From an uncultured Flavobacteriaceae bacterium (GTDB taxonomy: Bacteria; Bacteroidota; Bacteroidia; Flavobacteriales; Flavobacteriaceae), in the NCBI GenBank assembly GCA_937944485.1, contig CALDYU010000021.1, positions 22,299 to 86,298 on the forward strand: a DNA stretch of 64,000 nucleotides. Reading direction: 5' to 3'. Positions 1 to 8,072 of this stretch are shown here, piece by piece. The notes under the pieces were generated by a model. The model was not told the DNA's origin. It searched no databases and was given only the letters and a program-made list of their open reading frames with translations. The position numbers and the translations under genes are program-made. Position 1 is the stretch's first letter; every line of letters begins with the position of its first letter.

Positions 1-2
1 AT

Positions 3-305
3 GAGAAAATTCGTTTCTTAGAGACTGAACTTCAACGCTTGAATAAATTGAATGCAAAACAAATTCCGTTTCAAGATATCAGCGCTGAAGCCCAAACCAA
101 TTATGAAAATTTGGAATATTTGGCCTTTTCGAATGCTATTCGAACGGATTTTAAAAAATTAGATACGGTATCAGTATTCGAAGCCAAATGGAAACGCGAC
201 GCCAAGCGTGCAGCTGTTATCAAGGATGCGAAGAAATTACATAGCTGGTTGAAAGTTCGTTTGAAAGATAGCACTATACTTTTGACAGAAATCATTCAAG
301 ATTAG
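3..305 (+). CDS. C-terminal part of an unidentified protein (5' truncated)
   Basis: The frame is open from the left edge to the TAG at 303-305, so only about the last 100 residues are present. A TTG at 39 could be read as a start, but the frame continues upstream without a stop and no start is needed. The piece is hydrophilic and lysine-rich, predicted helical, with a WKRDAKRA-like basic stretch and LHSWLKVRLKD near the end. It has no membrane segment or catalytic motif that I recognise. A resemblance to the cytoplasmic tail of DUF389 membrane proteins came to mind but is a weak impression. It converges with the mlaF-like gene on the other strand. Confidence 0.6.
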   Translation, partial: EKIRFLETELQRLNKLNAKQIPFQDISAEAQTNYENLEYLAFSNAIRTDFKKLDTVSVFEAKWKRDAKRAAVIKDAKKLHSWLKVRLKDSTILLTEIIQD

Positions 306-326
306 TGGTGCGAATCGAGCATAAAA

Positions 327-1094
327 TCAATTACGCTCCTCGATGTACATCTGTCTTACTTTTTTAAAAAGCTCAGAAGAATAAACAAAATCAGTTACCG
401 CTTGATTATCCGTTTTGAATATTTCATGTTTGGTACCTTCCCATTCTTTAAGTCCGTCTTTTAAGAATAGTATTTTTTCACCAATTTCCATGACTGAATT
501 CATATCATGGGTGTTAATAACCGTCGTAATATTATATTCTTCGGTAATCTCTTTAATCAGGTTATCAATAACAATAGCTGTTCTTGGGTCTAAACCTGAA
601 TTGGGCTCATCGCAAAATAAATACTGAGGGTTCATTACAATAGCACGCGCAATAGCAACTCTTTTCTGCATTCCGCCAGATATTTCAGAAGGAAATTTGT
701 GATTGGCATCGATTAAATTTACCCGCTGTAAAACTAGATTCACCCGATCTTCCATTTCCGACTTAGATTGTTGGGTAAACATTTCTAATGGAAACATAAC
801 ATTGCCTTCAACAGTAAGTCCATCAAAAAGTGCGCTGCCTTGAAATACCATACCCATTTCTTGCCTTAAATTTCGCTGTTCGGTATCGGTAAGTTCTCCG
901 TATTTTTTCCCGTCATAACAAATGACACCCTCTGTGGGTTTGAATAAGCCCAACAAGCATTTTAGAAAAACAGTTTTACCCGATCCACTTTGCCCGATAA
1001 TAAGATTGGTTTTGCCAGTATCAAAAACGGTGCTAACCCCCTTTAAAATGTTGGCATCATCAAAAGACTTATACAGGTTATCTACTTCAATCAT
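327..1094 (-). CDS. mlaF: ABC transporter ATP-binding protein, MlaF family
   Basis: This is the ATPase of an Mla-type ABC system, which moves phospholipids between the inner and outer membranes. Visible motifs are Walker A GQSGSGKT, the Q-loop in MVFQGSALFD, signature SGGMQKR, and Walker B YLFCDEPNSGLDP followed by the switch His in INTHD. The SALFD and EPNSGLDP wording is typical of MlaF. An in-frame start 60 bases further upstream would lie inside the permease gene and add a non-homologous tail. I therefore chose the ATG at 1094, whose A is also the last base of the mlaE stop (TAATG, one-base overlap). This implies translational coupling. No MlaD substrate-binding gene lies alongside. Confidence 0.9.
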   Translation of the reverse strand: MIEVDNLYKSFDDANILKGVSTVFDTGKTNLIIGQSGSGKTVFLKCLLGLFKPTEGVICYDGKKYGELTDTEQRNLRQEMGMVFQGSALFDGLTVEGNVMFPLEMFTQQSKSEMEDRVNLVLQRVNLIDANHKFPSEISGGMQKRVAIARAIVMNPQYLFCDEPNSGLDPRTAIVIDNLIKEITEEYNITTVINTHDMNSVMEIGEKILFLKDGLKEWEGTKHEIFKTDNQAVTDFVYSSELFKKVRQMYIEERN

Positions 1095-1834
1095 TAGGCA
1101 AGTAATAGTTGGGTTAGAATATAGTTCGTGATGATGATAACAACACTCGTCCAAACGAATGAAGTGGTACTTGCTTTTCCTACTTCTAGCGCACCACCTT
1201 TCATATAAAAACCATGATAAGAGGGTATTGTTGCTAAAAGAAAGGCGAATACGAAGGTTTTAATAAAAGAATAGGTGACATGAAAGGGAATAAAATCGAT
1301 GGTGACTCCTTCTACAAAATCTGCACTTGTAATAAATCCTCCAAAAACTCCAGCAAACCACCCGCCAAAAATACCTACATACATAGAAACTGCGATTATA
1401 AAAGGATAGAGCATCATGGCTATAATCTTTGGAAAAACGAGATAATTCAATGCGTTTACCCCCATAACCTCTAAGGCATCTATTTGTTCGGTTACTCGCA
1501 TGGTACCAATACTTGATGTAATAAAAGAGCCCACTTTCCCTGCCATAATTATAGAGCAAAAAGTGGGGGCAAATTCTAAGATGATAGACTGTCGCGTTGC
1601 GAATCCAATGAGATTTTTTGGGATAAAATCACTAGTAAGATTCATTGCTGTTTGTATAGAGACAACTGCACCAATGAAAAAAGAAATAAAAACGATAATC
1701 CCTAGAGAACCGAAAATAAGCTCATCTATTTCCTTTAGAATCAAATTCTTCATAATCCGCCATTTGGTCGGCTTTTTGAACAAATCAAATACCATAATAG
1801 CATAGCCACCAATGTCGGTCAAATACTTCATCAA
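1094..1834 (-). CDS. mlaE: ABC transporter permease, MlaE family
   Basis: Membrane permease partner of the MlaF-like ATPase, about 246 residues, the usual MlaE length. It has about five hydrophobic segments and the family pattern around GKVGSFITSSIGTMRVTEQIDALEVMG, which contacts the ATPase (positions about 100-126). The protein starts MM, so either Met may be used. It is the first gene of the two-gene minus-strand unit and is divergent from the pafA-like gene at 1946. Known systems of this kind maintain outer-membrane lipid asymmetry; the direction of transport cannot be read from sequence. Confidence 0.9.
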   Translation of the reverse strand: MMKYLTDIGGYAIMVFDLFKKPTKWRIMKNLILKEIDELIFGSLGIIVFISFFIGAVVSIQTAMNLTSDFIPKNLIGFATRQSIILEFAPTFCSIIMAGKVGSFITSSIGTMRVTEQIDALEVMGVNALNYLVFPKIIAMMLYPFIIAVSMYVGIFGGWFAGVFGGFITSADFVEGVTIDFIPFHVTYSFIKTFVFAFLLATIPSYHGFYMKGGALEVGKASTTSFVWTSVVIIITNYILTQLLLA

Positions 1835-1945
1835 CTGAAATTAAATTTCTTATAGTAAAAATAAGAATAATGCGCCTGATTTAAAGTTTATTTAAATTTT
1901 AAAAGCACTATTTTAATTACTTTTATGAAACGAATTTAATTTAGG

Positions 1946-3619
1946 ATGCGAAACACGAAACACTTCAATTACGGGCTATTCATTTGTATGCTTTTTAGTG
2001 TCACTATGACTTTGGGACAAAAGAAATCGAAAGGTCAAGAAACTACAAAGCTTCGAACTACACCAAAATTAGTTGTGGGTATTGTTGTTGATCAAATGCG
2101 CTACGATTATCTTACTCGGTTTTGGAATCATTTTGATGAAGGTGGCTTTAAGCGCTTGGTTGAAGAAGGGTTTAATTGCAAGAACAATCACTTTAATTAT
2201 GCACCAACGAGTACAGGCCCAGGGCACACTTCTGTTTATACAGGAGCTGCCCCAGCAACACACGGTATCATCGGCAATAATTGGTATGATAAAATAGATG
2301 AAAGTAGTGTGTATTGCGCCGCCGATGATAGTTATACCTCAGTTGGTACGAGTTCAGAAGCTGGAAAAATGTCACCCCATCGCATGAACGTCACAACGAT
2401 AACTGATGAATTGCGTTTGCATACCCAAATGCGGGGCAAAACAATTGCGATTGCTTTAAAAGATCGAGGAGCAGTTTTACCTGGCGGACATACAGCGAAT
2501 GGTGCTTATTGGTTTCATGGTAAGAATGAAGGGCGTTGGATTTCTAGTACTTTTTATATGGAATCACTACCGCAATGGGTACAAGATTTTAATAATTCGA
2601 ATGCTGTTGAAAGCTATAAAAAACCATGGAAAACACTTAAGCCAATACAAACTTATAGAGAGAGTGGTGCTGATAATAATTCATACGAAGGGCTTTTTAA
2701 GGGGGAAAGTGCACCTGTTTTTCCGCATGATTTATCAAAGCTTTGGAATACCAATGAGCAATATGATATTTTAAAATATAGTCCCTATGGAAATAGTATA
2801 ACAACTGATTTTGCAATTGCAGCGTTGGCTGGTGAAAATCTAGGGATTGATGCGATTCCTGACTTTTTAGCAATTAGTTATTCCAGTACTGATTATGTCG
2901 GTCATAAATACGGTGTTAATTCAAAAGAAGTACAAGATATGTATGTGCAGCTAGATCGTGATTTGCAGCGCTTATTCAGTACTTTAGATAAAAAAGTGGG
3001 TAAAGATGCTTACACCGTTTTTTTAACGGCAGATCATGGGGCCATTGATGTGCCAGCCTATTTACGCGATCAAAAAATTCCGGCAGGCTATTTTAAATAC
3101 AGTGAAATAAAGCCAGAGTTTGATGAATTTTTGAAGTATACCTTTGGTACTACTGATGTCGTTAAAGATTTTTCAAATTATCAATTTTTTCTAGATCATA
3201 AAATCATTAAAAACTTAGATATTGAAGTAGAAAAGGCACAAGGTATAATTGCCGCCGAACTATTGAGATATAGTGGGATTGATCGCGTTTATACAGGCGA
3301 CCAAATGTTGCGTAATAACTACACTTCAGGTATTCCGTATATTTTACAGAGCGGTTATCATCAGAAGCGTTCAGGTGACGTTTTGGTAGTACTTAAACCT
3401 GGAGTTATCAGTTATCCTGAAACAGGTTCTACGCATGGTTCTCCCCAAATTTATGACACGCATGTACCACTTTTATTTTATGGAAAAGGTATTCGTAAAG
3501 GCAGTACGGTGAAAAAAACTGAAATACCTGATATTGCGCCGACAATTGCAACTTTATTAGGAGTTTCTTTTCCAAACGGGACTACAGGAAAACCCATAGA
3601 AGCAGTTTTAGAACATTAG
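1946..3619 (+). CDS. pafA: Exported alkaline phosphatase, PafA type
   Basis: Periplasmic phosphomonoesterase of the alkaline phosphatase superfamily, 557 residues. An N-terminal signal peptide is seen (hydrophobic LFICMLFSVTMTLG, about 11-24). The first metal-site Asp is in VVDQMR (D49). The Thr nucleophile is in STGPGH (T90), followed by NN (111-112) and KDR (K172, R174); together these match the Thr/Asn/Lys/Arg catalytic set described for the Elizabethkingia PafA enzyme. Later metal ligands appear in STDYVGHKYG, TADHGA and STHGSP. PafA enzymes release phosphate from organic phosphate and are common in marine Bacteroidota. murI follows after 6 bases, suggesting cotranscription. Confidence 0.92.
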   Translation: MRNTKHFNYGLFICMLFSVTMTLGQKKSKGQETTKLRTTPKLVVGIVVDQMRYDYLTRFWNHFDEGGFKRLVEEGFNCKNNHFNYAPTSTGPGHTSVYTGAAPATHGIIGNNWYDKIDESSVYCAADDSYTSVGTSSEAGKMSPHRMNVTTITDELRLHTQMRGKTIAIALKDRGAVLPGGHTANGAYWFHGKNEGRWISSTFYMESLPQWVQDFNNSNAVESYKKPWKTLKPIQTYRESGADNNSYEGLFKGESAPVFPHDLSKLWNTNEQYDILKYSPYGNSITTDFAIAALAGENLGIDAIPDFLAISYSSTDYVGHKYGVNSKEVQDMYVQLDRDLQRLFSTLDKKVGKDAYTVFLTADHGAIDVPAYLRDQKIPAGYFKYSEIKPEFDEFLKYTFGTTDVVKDFSNYQFFLDHKIIKNLDIEVEKAQGIIAAELLRYSGIDRVYTGDQMLRNNYTSGIPYILQSGYHQKRSGDVLVVLKPGVISYPETGSTHGSPQIYDTHVPLLFYGKGIRKGSTVKKTEIPDIAPTIATLLGVSFPNGTTGKPIEAVLEH

Positions 3620-3625
3620 CATTAT

Positions 3626-4414
3626 ATGAGTAATCGACCGCTAGGTATTTTTGATTCTGGAGTTGGTGGTACTTCAATCTGGAAGGAAATACACCAACTT
3701 GTTCCTCAAGAAAATACCATCTATCTCGCCGATAGTAAAAATGCGCCCTACGGTGAAAAAACGGAGCAGGAAATTTTGCAATTAAGCATCAAGAATACCG
3801 AATTTTTAGTTACTAAAGGCTGCAAGTTGATTGTAGTTGCTTGTAATACAGCAACTACGAATGCCATTGACTATTTGAGAGGGCATTATGATGTTCCGTT
3901 TATTGGTATTGAACCCGCAATTAAACCAGCGGCTTTGCAATCAGAATCTAAAAAAGTAGGGGTTTTGGCTACTAAAGGAACCCTTTCGAGTAGCCTTTTT
4001 CATAGTACTTCTGAGAATCACGCAAACGGAATTCACATTATAGAGCAAGAAGGTACTGGTTTAGTGCAATTAATCGAATCAGGCATGGAAAATAGTGCTA
4101 TGAGTAGAAGAATACTTGAAATTAAATTAGCACCAATGTTAGCTGCAGGTATTGATTATTTGGTACTAGGCTGTACGCATTACCCCTATTTAATTCCAGT
4201 TTTGAAAGAAATGCTTCCCGAAGGAGTTGAAATCATTGATTCAGGTGAGGCCGTTGCTAGGCAAACAAAGGTAGTACTTGTTGAGAACAAATTGCTAGGC
4301 AATTCTAAAGAAAAAGGGAAGCATCATTTTTATACGAATTCTGAAGTAGAAGTTTTAGAACATTTTCTAAAGGAGAATAGCGATAGCATTACTATAAAGT
4401 ATTTAGATTTTTAA
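3626..4414 (+). CDS. murI: Glutamate racemase
   Basis: Makes D-glutamate for peptidoglycan by interconverting L- and D-glutamate, in the cytoplasm. The 262-residue protein carries both catalytic cysteines: C73 in VACNTAT and C183 in LGCTHYP. It also has the N-terminal FDSGVGG motif (D10, S11) and APYGEK. Length and motif order are normal for the family. It starts 6 bases after the phosphatase stop and converges with folA, with only 12 bases between the stop codons. Confidence 0.96.
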   Translation: MSNRPLGIFDSGVGGTSIWKEIHQLVPQENTIYLADSKNAPYGEKTEQEILQLSIKNTEFLVTKGCKLIVVACNTATTNAIDYLRGHYDVPFIGIEPAIKPAALQSESKKVGVLATKGTLSSSLFHSTSENHANGIHIIEQEGTGLVQLIESGMENSAMSRRILEIKLAPMLAAGIDYLVLGCTHYPYLIPVLKEMLPEGVEIIDSGEAVARQTKVVLVENKLLGNSKEKGKHHFYTNSEVEVLEHFLKENSDSITIKYLDF

Positions 4415-4426
4415 CGCTCCCAAAAA

Positions 4427-4921
4427 TTATTTGCGTTCATACGTTAAATATGTAAAATCATATTGGTGTTTTGTATCTCTCGGGTGGTATTCTTCGGCAA
4501 TTAATTCCCAATCATTTAAGTCTATTTCAGGAAAGAAAGTATCAGCATCAAAAGCTTTATGTACTCTCGTTAATTCAATACGCGTAGCGAACTTTTCACT
4601 CTGTCGATATATTTCGCCACCGCCTATGATAAAAGAAATTGTATCATTTTCTACCAACTTTAAAGCAGCCTCTATAGAATGTACAACAATACAATCGTCA
4701 AAATCAACTTGATAATCTTTATCACGAGTAATAATAATATGTACTCTTTTGGGTAAGGGTTTCTTAAAACTCTCAAAAGTTTTACGCCCCATGATAATTT
4801 TATGACCTGTAGTTAACTTTTTAAAACGTTTAAAATCATCTGGCAAATGCCATAACAAATCATTGTCTTTGCCTAAGGCATTATTTTTTGAAGCAGCAGC
4901 TATGAGGGTAATAGTATTCAA
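4427..4921 (-). CDS. folA: Dihydrofolate reductase
   Basis: Reduces dihydrofolate to tetrahydrofolate with NADPH. The 164-residue protein has the family landmarks: ITLIAAASKNNALGKDN at the N-terminus, the substrate-binding acidic residue in WHLPDDFKRFK, the cofactor segment IIMGRKTFESF, and FIIGGGEIYRQ. It stands alone on the minus strand. The thymidylate synthase gene whose by-product it recycles is about 5 kb away at 10131-10955, so the pair is not an operon here. Confidence 0.96.
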   Translation of the reverse strand: MNTITLIAAASKNNALGKDNDLLWHLPDDFKRFKKLTTGHKIIMGRKTFESFKKPLPKRVHIIITRDKDYQVDFDDCIVVHSIEAALKLVENDTISFIIGGGEIYRQSEKFATRIELTRVHKAFDADTFFPEIDLNDWELIAEEYHPRDTKHQYDFTYLTYERK

Positions 4922-5061
4922 AGTTTTTGGTATTTACCTCAAAAAACGAACCAAATATTATGCTGGTAAGGCGAGGTTCTAAATTTTGAAATTATTCTAA
5001 GCAAGCAACTATTTTTATTAGCTAACTTTAGCTTTTAAAGATACTATAAATTTGAAGTATT

Positions 5062-6153
5062 ATGGCAATAGAGCAAATACGAAAACAGTTTCCTGTACTA
5101 CGGCAGAATATTTATGTTAATACACCTGTGTTAGGTCCTTTTTATGATGATTTGCTCGATTGGCGTCAAGAACGTGACCTTGACTTTTTATTAAAGGCGA
5201 GTGACATGCGGGGCCAGACCTTAGCTACTATTTCAGAAACGAGAACGGCCGTAAGTGAGTACTTTGATTGTAAAAGAGAAAATGTAGCCTTGGTCAACAA
5301 CTTTTCTACGGGTTTGAACATGTTACTAGAAGGGGTAGCTAAAAACCGAAAAGTACTTTTATTAGCGAATGATTACCCTTCAGTTGATTGGCCTTTTATG
5401 AGCAGGGGTTTTGAAATTTTGTATGCGCAAATTGACGAAAATCTTGAAGCTACTATAGCACATATTATTGCAACAGAAGAAGTGTCAATTTTGGCATTGA
5501 GCCTAGTGCAATGGCAAACAGGACTGAAAATTGATCTTGATTTTTTAGTCGCCTTGAAAAGCAGGCATCCTAACTTGCTAATTATTGCTGATGGCACCCA
5601 GTTTCTGGGTACAACTAATTTTAGTTTTGCAAATTCTGGCATCGACGTTTTAGGAGCAAGCGCTTATAAATGGCTTTTGGCGGGTTATGGTAGTGGTTTT
5701 ATGATGTTCAAAGATGGAGTTCAAGAGCAATGTGATTTAAAAACTATAGGATTTAACGCTGCAAATGCAGTGCCTGAAAAGAAGAATGATATTCGATTTG
5801 CAAGACGTTTTGAACCGGGTCATTTGGCATGTATCAATTTCGGAAGTTTGAAATTTTCATTAGATTTTATGTCAAAGATTGGTAAGGATACTATAGAAGC
5901 TCAAAATCAAAAATTAGCTCGGAAAGCAAAAGCCGCATTTACTGAATTAGGACTATTACATGCTGTAGCCATCACAAGAAGGCCACAAAGTACGATTTTC
6001 AATATCAAAGGCGATACAGCATTGTTTGAAACCTTAACCAATAATGATGTAGTATGTGCACAACGCGGTGAAGGCATACGTATGGGATTTCATTTTTATA
6101 ATTCTGAAAATGACATAGATTTTATATGTGATCTCTTAAAGAAGCATACCTAG
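5062..6153 (+). CDS. Class V aminotransferase-fold PLP enzyme
   Basis: A 363-residue PLP-dependent enzyme of aminotransferase class V, the cysteine desulfurase/lyase superfamily. PLP-site features are visible: the Asp/Gln pair in ADGTQFLG and the lysine in GASAYKWLLAGYGSG (K203). No catalytic-loop cysteine typical of IscS/SufS desulfurases is obvious, so a desulfurase assignment is not supported. The monocistronic gene lies about 1.9 kb from egtD/egtB. The same fold includes the EgtE C-S lyase that finishes ergothioneine synthesis, so EgtE function is possible but unproven. Other possibilities are an isopenicillin-N-epimerase-like or kynureninase-like enzyme. Confidence 0.85.
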   Translation: MAIEQIRKQFPVLRQNIYVNTPVLGPFYDDLLDWRQERDLDFLLKASDMRGQTLATISETRTAVSEYFDCKRENVALVNNFSTGLNMLLEGVAKNRKVLLLANDYPSVDWPFMSRGFEILYAQIDENLEATIAHIIATEEVSILALSLVQWQTGLKIDLDFLVALKSRHPNLLIIADGTQFLGTTNFSFANSGIDVLGASAYKWLLAGYGSGFMMFKDGVQEQCDLKTIGFNAANAVPEKKNDIRFARRFEPGHLACINFGSLKFSLDFMSKIGKDTIEAQNQKLARKAKAAFTELGLLHAVAITRRPQSTIFNIKGDTALFETLTNNDVVCAQRGEGIRMGFHFYNSENDIDFICDLLKKHT

Positions 6154-6273
6154 TATTTATACACTCCAAAATTTAAATCCGCCTTTATTAATGACATATA
6201 GTTAAATCTTGCCAAAATTTTATCAAAATGATAAAAATGACACTATCTATTGGAAATGAGATAGTTAATGTTC

Positions 6274-6281
6274 TAATTTTG
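6274..6281 (+). promoter_or_regulatory. Probable -7 promoter element (TAATTTTG)
   Basis: TAATTTTG matches the Bacteroidota TAnnTTTG element. A TTG at 6250-6252 lies 21 bases upstream as a possible -33 box. It would start transcription near 6288 for the gene at 6321. Assigned by consensus only. Confidence 0.45.
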
Positions 6282-6320
6282 CACTGATTTATTTATTCAT
6301 GCCCCAAAAAAAATAGTATT

Positions 6321-6620
6321 ATGGCAATTGTAAAACAGTATTTAAAGACAAAACCAGTTTGTAAAGTAACTTTTACGGTACCTGCAGAAGAAGCTAAGAA
6401 GGTAAATGTAGTTGGCGATTTCAATAATTGGAAATCAAACAAAGCAAGTACCCTAAAAAAATTAAAAAACGGGACTTTTAAAGGAACCTTTGATTTACCA
6501 AAGGAAAATATTTATGAGTTCAAGTATCTCATAGATGGCAATTATGTAAACGATTCGGAAGCAGATCGTTATCAATGGAATGATTATGCCGGTTCTGAAA
6601 ATGCGGTATTAGAATTATAG
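6321..6620 (+). CDS. Small glycogen-binding-fold protein (isoamylase early-set, CBM48-like)
   Basis: A 99-residue protein that is essentially one early-set/CBM48 beta-sandwich. Signs are FTVPAEEAKKVNVVGDFNNWK (about 18-38), where GDFNNW is the family hallmark, then YEFKYLIDGNYVNDSEADRYQWNDYAGSENAVLEL. There is no catalytic domain. Single-domain proteins like this occur in many Bacteroidota and AMPK-type carbohydrate binding is assumed, but the physiological role is unknown. It has its own -7 element and a strong terminator, so it is probably transcribed alone. Confidence 0.85.
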   Translation: MAIVKQYLKTKPVCKVTFTVPAEEAKKVNVVGDFNNWKSNKASTLKKLKNGTFKGTFDLPKENIYEFKYLIDGNYVNDSEADRYQWNDYAGSENAVLEL

Positions 6621-6640
6621 CAGATATAATTAATAGGAAG

Positions 6641-6672
6641 AGCCAGTATGTGAAAACGTACTGGCTTTTTTT
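6641..6672 (+). terminator. Rho-independent terminator
   Basis: A perfect 8-bp stem, AGCCAGTA (6641-6648) with TACTGGCT (6659-6666), has a 10-base loop and runs directly into a run of T. It follows the gene ending at 6620. Confidence 0.9.
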
Positions 6673-6678
6673 CTACAC

Positions 6679-6960
6679 TTATTTTTCAATAGTTACGCCT
6701 TTCCAAAAAGCAACACGACCCTTAATGCCCTTTGCTAATTCGCTAACTTCAGGGTAGAACCAAGCAGCGTCCGTATTTTCCTTCCCATCGATTACCAATG
6801 AGTAGTAGTGTGCTTGTCCTTTCCATGGGCATGTTGTATGCGTAGAAGATTCTTTGAAAAATTCTTTTTTAATACTATCTGCAGGAAAATAATGATTGTT
6901 TTCTACCACAACAGTAGCATCGCTTTCTGCTATAATTGTGTTATTCCAAATTGCTTTCAT
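6679..6960 (-). CDS. DUF427 family protein
   Basis: A protein of 93 residues when started at the ATG at 6960 (MKAIWNNTIIAES). A longer in-frame start at 6999 would read through the palindromic repeat at 6983-6996 and is not credible. The DUF427 pattern is clear: ESDATVVVENNHYFPADSI, then STHTTCPWKGQAHYYSL with the conserved CPWKG, and AAWFYPEVSE. DUF427 proteins are small cytoplasmic proteins of unknown biochemical function. It lies downstream of egtB-egtD on the same strand, 120 bases away with a repeat in between, so cotranscription is uncertain. Confidence 0.88.
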   Translation of the reverse strand: MKAIWNNTIIAESDATVVVENNHYFPADSIKKEFFKESSTHTTCPWKGQAHYYSLVIDGKENTDAAWFYPEVSELAKGIKGRVAFWKGVTIEK

Positions 6961-6982
6961 AAGTACGATATTTATTGTTATT

Positions 6983-6996
6983 CCTGCGAGGGCAGG
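6983..6996. repeat. Palindromic repeat with CCTGC/GCAGG arms
   Basis: CCTGC (6983-6987) and GCAGG (6992-6996) form a short inverted repeat inside ATTCCTGCGAGGGCAGGC. This is a common Bacteroidota intergenic palindrome. Related cores with TGCCGGCA occur at 40284-40299 and 42650-42661. Confidence 0.55.
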
Positions 6997-7081
6997 CATC
7001 TTTTAGTTATTTTATTGTCATTTTTGTACAACTGCTATAGGATGCTTTCAGAGTTTTAGTAAAGCTAGGAACCTATCGTCG

Positions 7082-8056
7082 CTAGGCTTTTTTAAATACG
7101 TAATTTTTGTATTGATTTTTTGAATCACTGAATTGTTCTTGTACAATTAGGCCAGATTTATCCGCTAGCCAGTTGATTGTTTTGTCGTCATATTTTTGAG
7201 AAATTTCAGTATGAATAGTTTCCCAAGCTTCAAAGGTGATATTTAAGTCCAGTTTTTGAATATACACTTGTTGCTTTTCTTTGGCTACTAAGTAACTTTT
7301 GGCCGTACCCGTTTCTGGATCGTACACTTCCCAATGTAAAAATTTGTCTATATTAAAATTTCCTCCCAATTCTGAATTTATTCGCACTAATATATTTTTA
7401 TTGAAAGCAGCAGTAATTCCTGTTTGATCATTGTAAGCATCTAAAATGGTCTGCGGATTTTTCTTTTGATCAAAACCAACAAAAAACAAATCATCTTTAG
7501 ACATAAGCTCTTGAACTTGTTTAAGAAATATGACGGCTTGCGGATGTAATAGATTGCCAATATTAGAGCCTAAAAATAAAATTACATTTTTGCTTTGGTT
7601 ATGTTGTGATACAATAGCTTCTAAAGCCTCAAAATAAGTGCCTTGTTGTGGTTTTACAACAACTTCTGGCATTTCTGAATGAAGAGAATTGGATAGTTGA
7701 TTTAAGACATTTTGACTAATATCAATGGGCAGATAGGTGAACTTGGCCTTCTTATCAAGTAGCTTTTGTAATATAATTTTAGTTTTTTTGCCATCGCCTG
7801 CACCCAACTCAATGAGGTTGAATTGTGTCGAATCAGCAGTGAAAAGTGCTGCAATTTTTTCAGAATGATTAGCAAAAATATCGTACTCGGCATCCGTAAG
7901 ATAATATTCAGGCATGCTCATAATATCTTGAAAGAGTTGATCTCCTTTCTCATCATAAAAGTATTTGGAGGACAAATGCTTAGGATAATCTGTAAGTCCT
8001 TTTAATACTTCATCTTCAAATGCGGTACGTATTAGCGGCTTTATATTTTCTTGCAT
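7082..8056 (-). CDS. egtD: L-histidine N-alpha-methyltransferase
   Basis: Trimethylates the alpha-amino group of histidine with three SAM to give hercynine, the first step of ergothioneine synthesis. The 324-residue protein has the SAM-binding motif FNLIELGAGDGKKTKIIL (near 80-98), the N-terminal KHLSSKYFYDEKGDQLFQDIM block, the MPEYYLTDAEYDI signature, and LFLGSNIGN followed by FFVGFDQKKN, all typical of EgtD. It starts 16 bases after the egtB stop, giving a two-gene egtB-egtD operon. Confidence 0.94.
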   Translation of the reverse strand: MQENIKPLIRTAFEDEVLKGLTDYPKHLSSKYFYDEKGDQLFQDIMSMPEYYLTDAEYDIFANHSEKIAALFTADSTQFNLIELGAGDGKKTKIILQKLLDKKAKFTYLPIDISQNVLNQLSNSLHSEMPEVVVKPQQGTYFEALEAIVSQHNQSKNVILFLGSNIGNLLHPQAVIFLKQVQELMSKDDLFFVGFDQKKNPQTILDAYNDQTGITAAFNKNILVRINSELGGNFNIDKFLHWEVYDPETGTAKSYLVAKEKQQVYIQKLDLNITFEAWETIHTEISQKYDDKTINWLADKSGLIVQEQFSDSKNQYKNYVFKKA

Positions 8057-8072
8057 GACATCTAAGTCGGTT

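Noticed and set aside
5062..6153. Class V aminotransferase considered as a cysteine desulfurase (IscS/SufS)
   Set aside because: The conserved catalytic-loop cysteine of desulfurases was not found, and no Fe-S assembly genes are adjacent.
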